The translations under genes were made by a program, and so were the position numbers. A DNA stretch of 11,121 nucleotides. Source: JBKPNX01 sp046732855. Its GTDB lineage: Bacteria > Pseudomonadota > Alphaproteobacteria > Geminicoccales > Geminicoccaceae. How positions within the stretch are numbered: the first letter of the stretch is position 1; each line of letters opens with the position of its first letter. Below, piece by piece: positions 8,525-11,121 of this stretch. The stretch spans positions 1 to 11,121 of the forward strand of contig JBKPNX010000251.1 in NCBI GenBank assembly GCA_046732855.1, in the 5' to 3' direction. Below the pieces are notes generated by a model. That model saw nothing but the letters and a program-made list of their open reading frames with translations. It made no database searches and was not told where the DNA came from.

Positions 8525-8977
8525 ATGCGCCGCCTGGTCCGCGTCGCCGCCGCGGGCAGCTGGCCCGCAAAGGATGCCCTGGGCAGCCTGACGCTCGGCT
8601 TTCTCGACCGCAACCGGCGCCGGATCCGGCTCGCGACCGACAGCGGCGAGCCGGTGCTCCTCGATCTGCCGCACGCGGCGGCGCTGGCCGAGGGCGACGG
8701 CGTCGCGTTCGAGGACGGCGGATGGCTCGCGGTGCACGCCGCGCCGGAGGACGTGCTCGAGATCGAGGCCGCAGATGCCTGCCATCTCGCCCGGCTCGCC
8801 TGGCACCTCGGCAACCGCCACCTGCCCGTCGAGGTGGTGAGCGGTGGCCGCCTGCGCATCGCCTACGACCACGTGATCGAGGCGATGCTGGCGGGCCTCG
8901 GCGCCCACTCCAAGCGCCGGCTGTCGCCGTTCCAGCCGGAGACCGGCGCCTATGCCGGCGCGCACCGCCATGATTGA
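8525..8977 (+). CDS. ureE: Urease accessory protein UreE (nickel chaperone)
   Basis: UreE is a dimeric metallochaperone that delivers nickel to UreG and the UreD/F/G-urease complex. From the ATG at 8525 the protein has 150 residues. An N-terminal peptide-binding domain (LGFLDRNRRRIRLATDSGEPVLLDLP) is followed by the metal-binding domain with the signature WHLGNRHLPVEV. His99 in GNRH corresponds to the conserved interface nickel ligand. A second block, YDHVIEAMLAGLGAHSKRRLSPFQPETGAY, is typical of proteobacterial UreE. The C-terminus is only AHRHD, so the long His-rich nickel-storage tail of some homologues is absent. A TTG at 8519 overlapping the ureC stop is an alternative start. Its end overlaps the ureF start. 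Confidence 0.93.
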   Translation: MRRLVRVAAAGSWPAKDALGSLTLGFLDRNRRRIRLATDSGEPVLLDLPHAAALAEGDGVAFEDGGWLAVHAAPEDVLEIEAADACHLARLAWHLGNRHLPVEVVSGGRLRIAYDHVIEAMLAGLGAHSKRRLSPFQPETGAYAGAHRHD

Positions 8978-9686
8978 GCCCAGCGCCTGCGACACGGAGC
9001 CCGGCTTGCTCGAGCTCCTCGCCTGGTTCTCGCCGGCGATGCCGACCGGCGCTTTCAGCTATTCCCACGGGCTGGAATGGGCGGTCGAGGCGGCGTTGGT
9101 GCATGACGTCCCGAGCCTGCACAGCTATGTCGAAGCGGTCCTACGGCAGGGATCTGGCCGCGTAGATTCAACATTTCTCGCCGCTGCCTACGGCGCCAGC
9201 ATCGCCGGTGGGTTCGAGGGGCGCTCTCTCGACGAGGTGATTGCGTACGCTGCCGCGATGCACGGAACGCGCGAGCTGGCGCTGGAAAGCGCGGCGCAGG
9301 GCCGAGCCCTTTTGACCACGTTGCAACGAGCCTGGCCCGCGCCCGAGCTGGACCGGTTGGATGCGCTCTGCCGCCGGCTCGAGGTCGAGCCGCGTCATGC
9401 GTGCGTCGCCGGCGTCGCCGCGGCGGCCCACGGCGTGGCGCTGCGGGCCGCCGCGCTTGCCTTCCTGCACGCCTTCGCCGCCAACCTGGTGTCCGCGGGC
9501 ATCCGCCTGATCCCGCTTGGCCAGACCGACGGGCAACGCATCGTTGCGGCGATCGCGCCGGCGATTCTGGAGATCGCGGATCAAGCGCTCGCAGGCTCGC
9601 TCGACGACCTCGGCACCGCAACGCCGCTCGTCGACTGGTGCTCGATGCGCCACGAGACCCAGTACACCCGGCTGTTCCGCTCATGA
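8970..9686 (+). CDS. ureF: Urease accessory protein UreF
   Basis: UreF is an all-helical accessory protein that binds UreD and UreG and gates GTP hydrolysis during nickel insertion. The 238-residue frame shows LLELLAWFSPAMPTGAFSYSHGLEWAVE (about residues 13-40), the GSGRVDSTFLAAAY segment, and the diagnostic LVSAGIRLIPLGQTDGQRIVAA near the C-terminus. It ends WCSMRHETQYTRLFRS, as usual for the family. I chose the ATG at 8970, which overlaps the ureE stop by 8 bases. An in-frame ATG at 8952 with GGAG ten bases before it would add six residues and cannot be excluded. Its stop overlaps the ureG start (ATGA), which suggests coupled translation. Confidence 0.93.
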   Translation: MIEPSACDTEPGLLELLAWFSPAMPTGAFSYSHGLEWAVEAALVHDVPSLHSYVEAVLRQGSGRVDSTFLAAAYGASIAGGFEGRSLDEVIAYAAAMHGTRELALESAAQGRALLTTLQRAWPAPELDRLDALCRRLEVEPRHACVAGVAAAAHGVALRAAALAFLHAFAANLVSAGIRLIPLGQTDGQRIVAAIAPAILEIADQALAGSLDDLGTATPLVDWCSMRHETQYTRLFRS

Positions 9687-10312
9687 GCGCCTCGCCGCAC
9701 GGACCGCTCCGCGTCGGCATCGGCGGGCCGGTCGGGTCGGGCAAGACCGCGCTGGTCGACGCGCTCTGCAAGCGGCTGCGCGACCGCTACGACCTCGCGG
9801 TGATCACCAACGACATCTACACCCGGGAGGATGCGGAGTTCCTCACCCGCTCGGGCGCACTGGCACCGGAACGCATCGCCGGTGTCGAGACCGGGGGCTG
9901 CCCGCATACCGCGATTCGCGAGGACGCATCGATCAACCTCGCCGCGATCGAGCGCATGCGGCAGTCGTTCCCACGGCTCGACCTCGTGTTCATCGAATCG
10001 GGCGGCGACAATCTCGCCGCCACGTTCAGCCCGGAGCTCGCCGACCTCACGATCTACGTCATCGACGTCGCCGCCGGCGACAAGATCCCGCGGAAGGGCG
10101 GTCCGGGCATCACCCGCTCGGACCTGCTGGTGATCAACAAGATCGATCTGGCGCCCCTGGTCGGCGCCGATCTCGAGGTGATGGCGCGCGACGCCCGGCG
10201 CATGCGCGGCGAACGGCCGTTCGTGTTCACCAACATTCGCGCCGGCGACGGGGTCCGGAAAGTCGCCGATTTCATCCGAGACGCCGGCGGGCTGGCGGCG
10301 CCGACCGGGTAA
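9683..10312 (+). CDS. ureG: Urease accessory GTPase UreG
   Basis: UreG is a SIMIBI-class GTPase that dimerises on binding nickel and GTP and hands the metal to urease through the UreD/UreF complex. The protein has 209 residues. It has the P-loop GPVGSGKT (residues 15-22), the nickel-binding Cys73-Pro74-His75 in ETGGCPHTAIRED, the Walker-B-like FIESGGDNL, the family signature VIDVAAGDKIPRKGGPGITRSD, and the guanine-specificity motif NKIDLAPLVG. The N-terminus has a single histidine (MSASPHGPLRV) and lacks the His-rich extension seen in some species. The start overlaps the ureF stop by 4 bases. It is the last gene of the cluster, and no nickel permease gene follows within the window. Confidence 0.97.
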   Translation: MSASPHGPLRVGIGGPVGSGKTALVDALCKRLRDRYDLAVITNDIYTREDAEFLTRSGALAPERIAGVETGGCPHTAIREDASINLAAIERMRQSFPRLDLVFIESGGDNLAATFSPELADLTIYVIDVAAGDKIPRKGGPGITRSDLLVINKIDLAPLVGADLEVMARDARRMRGERPFVFTNIRAGDGVRKVADFIRDAGGLAAPTG

Positions 10313-10704
10313 GCCTCACGGGCCAGGGTCCTGTGACAATGGCTGCAATATGCGCAGCAGAACCGCGGTTGTCGCCGCGAATTCATGGACGGCGCGAGCA
10401 GAAAGGCTCAGGCTTGATTCGGCGCCGGGACCACCGGCACCAATCGACCCGAGGACGCCAGAGGGAAATCGACCGTCGGCCGCTCGATACGGCCGGCGGT
10501 CAGAAGTCTGTCGACCGCCACGATTGCGGCAGCGGCTCCAAGCTCCGAGGGTCAGCCCGGCCGGCGACCGGAAAATTCGTGAGCCACGAAGGTCTGCTCC
10601 GGACCGCGCCGTCTATTTGTGAGCGCTTTCAGGTAACTCCACCACAGATCACTATGCGTTCTGAACGAGCTGAGGGCACCGAGGTGATCTACCGGCCCTT
10701 TATT
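10313..10704 (+). other. Region without a recognisable gene between ureG and the cupin remnant
   Basis: These 392 bases give no protein I recognise in any frame. A weak hairpin lies just after ureG (10316-10336). On the minus strand, the frame of the neighbouring cupin remnant stays open past its stop, with one further stop at 10552-10554, down to 10408. The translation is not familiar and may be chance in GC-rich DNA or a decayed gene. Confidence 0.5.
10316..10336 (+). terminator. Possible weak hairpin after ureG
   Basis: TCACGGG and CCTGTGA can form a 7-base-pair stem with one G-T pair and a 7-base loop, starting four bases after the ureG stop. There is no T-run after it, so it is at best a weak or Rho-assisted transcript end. 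Confidence 0.25.
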
Positions 10705-10983
10705 CTACTCCTTCACCATGTGTTGTCCGAATGGCTTCTCCAAGTACAAGAAGAACAAGGCCCCTTCGTCACCGCACCGTTCGGAATGCACTTTGTTCTC
10801 TGGTACGAAGATGTACGCGCCTGGCGTCAAAGACATCTCCGGACCATCATCAAACTTGTAGATGAACTCTCCCTGGATTCCGACGAGATGCATCGGGGTC
10901 GTCTCCCAGTGCTTGGCTAGCGCGCAGCGTTTCGGCAGCCGTACGTACTGTGCCGATGGTCCCGTTTTGTCGTCGCCGGAGGC
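10705..10983 (-). pseudogene. 3' remnant of a DUF4437-like cupin gene cut by an IS630 element
   Basis: Read on the minus strand from 10983 to the TAG at 10705-10707, the frame gives 92 residues that look like the C-terminal two thirds of a cupin. They run from ASGDDKTGPSAQYVRLPKR through HWETTPMHLVGIQGEF and LTPGAYIFVPENKVHSERC to LFFLYLEKPFGQHMVKE. The pattern (GD..KGP..., HxHTADxH-like block, PGSYxFxPxxxxH, C, FLY) matches what I know of periplasmic DUF4437-type cupins of about 150-170 residues. The second His of motif 1 is Glu here (HWE) and the usual acidic ligand is Met. The N-terminal part is missing: coding similarity stops exactly at the TA next to the IS end (10984-10985), so the rest presumably lies beyond the IS outside the window. 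An internal ATG at 10893 could start a 62-residue product, but it would lack motif 1. Base composition is visibly less GC-rich than in the urease genes. Confidence 0.65.
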
Positions 10984-10985
10984 TA

Positions 10986-11121
10986 GAGCATTTTCATTTC
11001 AGGTAGAACCATAGCCGCAGTGGTGGAGATAGTTGGCGCACTCGGTGGCGGGGCAGGCGTCGAGGAGGCGACCGATCGCCTGCGAGAGCTCGTCCCGGGT
11101 GCGCGCCGCGGCCTTGCGCAA
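10986..11121 (-). mobile_element. End of an IS630-family insertion sequence (partial)
   Basis: The transposase C-terminus (10999-11121) ends 13 bases before the proposed IS end. The IS tip would read GAGCATTTTCATTTCAG inward from 10986, flanked by TA (10984-10985), the dinucleotide that IS630/Tc1-type elements target and duplicate. The other end and the rest of the transposase are beyond the right edge, so the inverted repeat and the TA duplication cannot be confirmed here. Confidence 0.7.
10999..11121 (-). CDS. IS630-family transposase, C-terminal fragment (truncated by window edge)
   Basis: The last 40 residues of a DDE transposase run from the right edge to the TGA at 10999-11001. They contain the characteristic IS630-family ending, AIGRLLDACPATECANYLHH followed by CGYGST, preceded by a basic stretch (LRKAAARTRDELSQ). 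This corresponds to the common form in which the C-terminus is AIGRLLDxFTPAECxNYLxxxGYxST. The DDE catalytic residues lie upstream, outside the window, so activity cannot be judged. The fragment is on the minus strand, in the same orientation as the cupin remnant that it separates from its 5' part. The call rests on the C-terminal pattern alone. Confidence 0.82.
   Translation of the reverse strand: MRKAAARTRDELSQAIGRLLDACPATECANYLHHCGYGST

Noticed and set aside
10350..10920. Plus-strand open frames running through the region after ureG and across the cupin remnant
   Set aside because: The part at 10705-10983 is clearly coding on the minus strand (cupin pattern), and the plus-strand translations resemble no family.

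Overview
The window is GC-rich bacterial DNA. It reads as alphaproteobacterial: the urease subunits and UreD/E/F/G look like that group, the order is ureD-ureA-ureB-(cupin)-ureC-ureE-ureF-ureG, and an IS630-type end of a kind I associate with Hyphomicrobiales/Rhodospirillales is present. I cannot assign a genus from sequence alone.

Layout. (1) 1-4275, plus strand: the 3' part of an RND efflux operon. It holds a periplasmic adaptor gene that runs in from the left edge and has an apparent +1 frameshift at a G run (401-404), followed by an intact 1055-residue HAE1/AcrB-type pump. No outer-membrane channel gene follows. (2) 4276-4498: a short gap with no gene. (3) 4499-10312, plus strand: a urease operon. 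ureD stands alone, then comes a 381-base gap, then ureA, ureB, a small cupin gene, ureC, ureE, ureF and ureG, all overlapping or a few bases apart. The gap before ureA carries a near-consensus sigma-54 (-24/-12) promoter, so ureABC and the later accessory genes may be nitrogen-regulated separately from ureD. (4) 10313-10704: no gene I can support. (5) 10705-11121, minus strand: the 3' part of a different cupin gene (DUF4437-like), cut off exactly where the end of an IS630-family element begins. The transposase C-terminus runs off the right edge.

How the genes work together. UreA, UreB and UreC form the nickel urease, and all active-site residues of UreC are present. UreD, UreF and UreG form the activation complex that carbamylates the active-site lysine and inserts nickel delivered by UreE. 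The cupin between ureB and ureC has a complete metal-binding cupin motif and is translationally embedded in the operon, but its role is unknown. The efflux genes have no evident link to urea metabolism.

The points most worth checking are the cupin inside the urease operon, the sigma-54 promoter between ureD and ureA, the IS-interrupted second cupin, and whether the adaptor frameshift is real.
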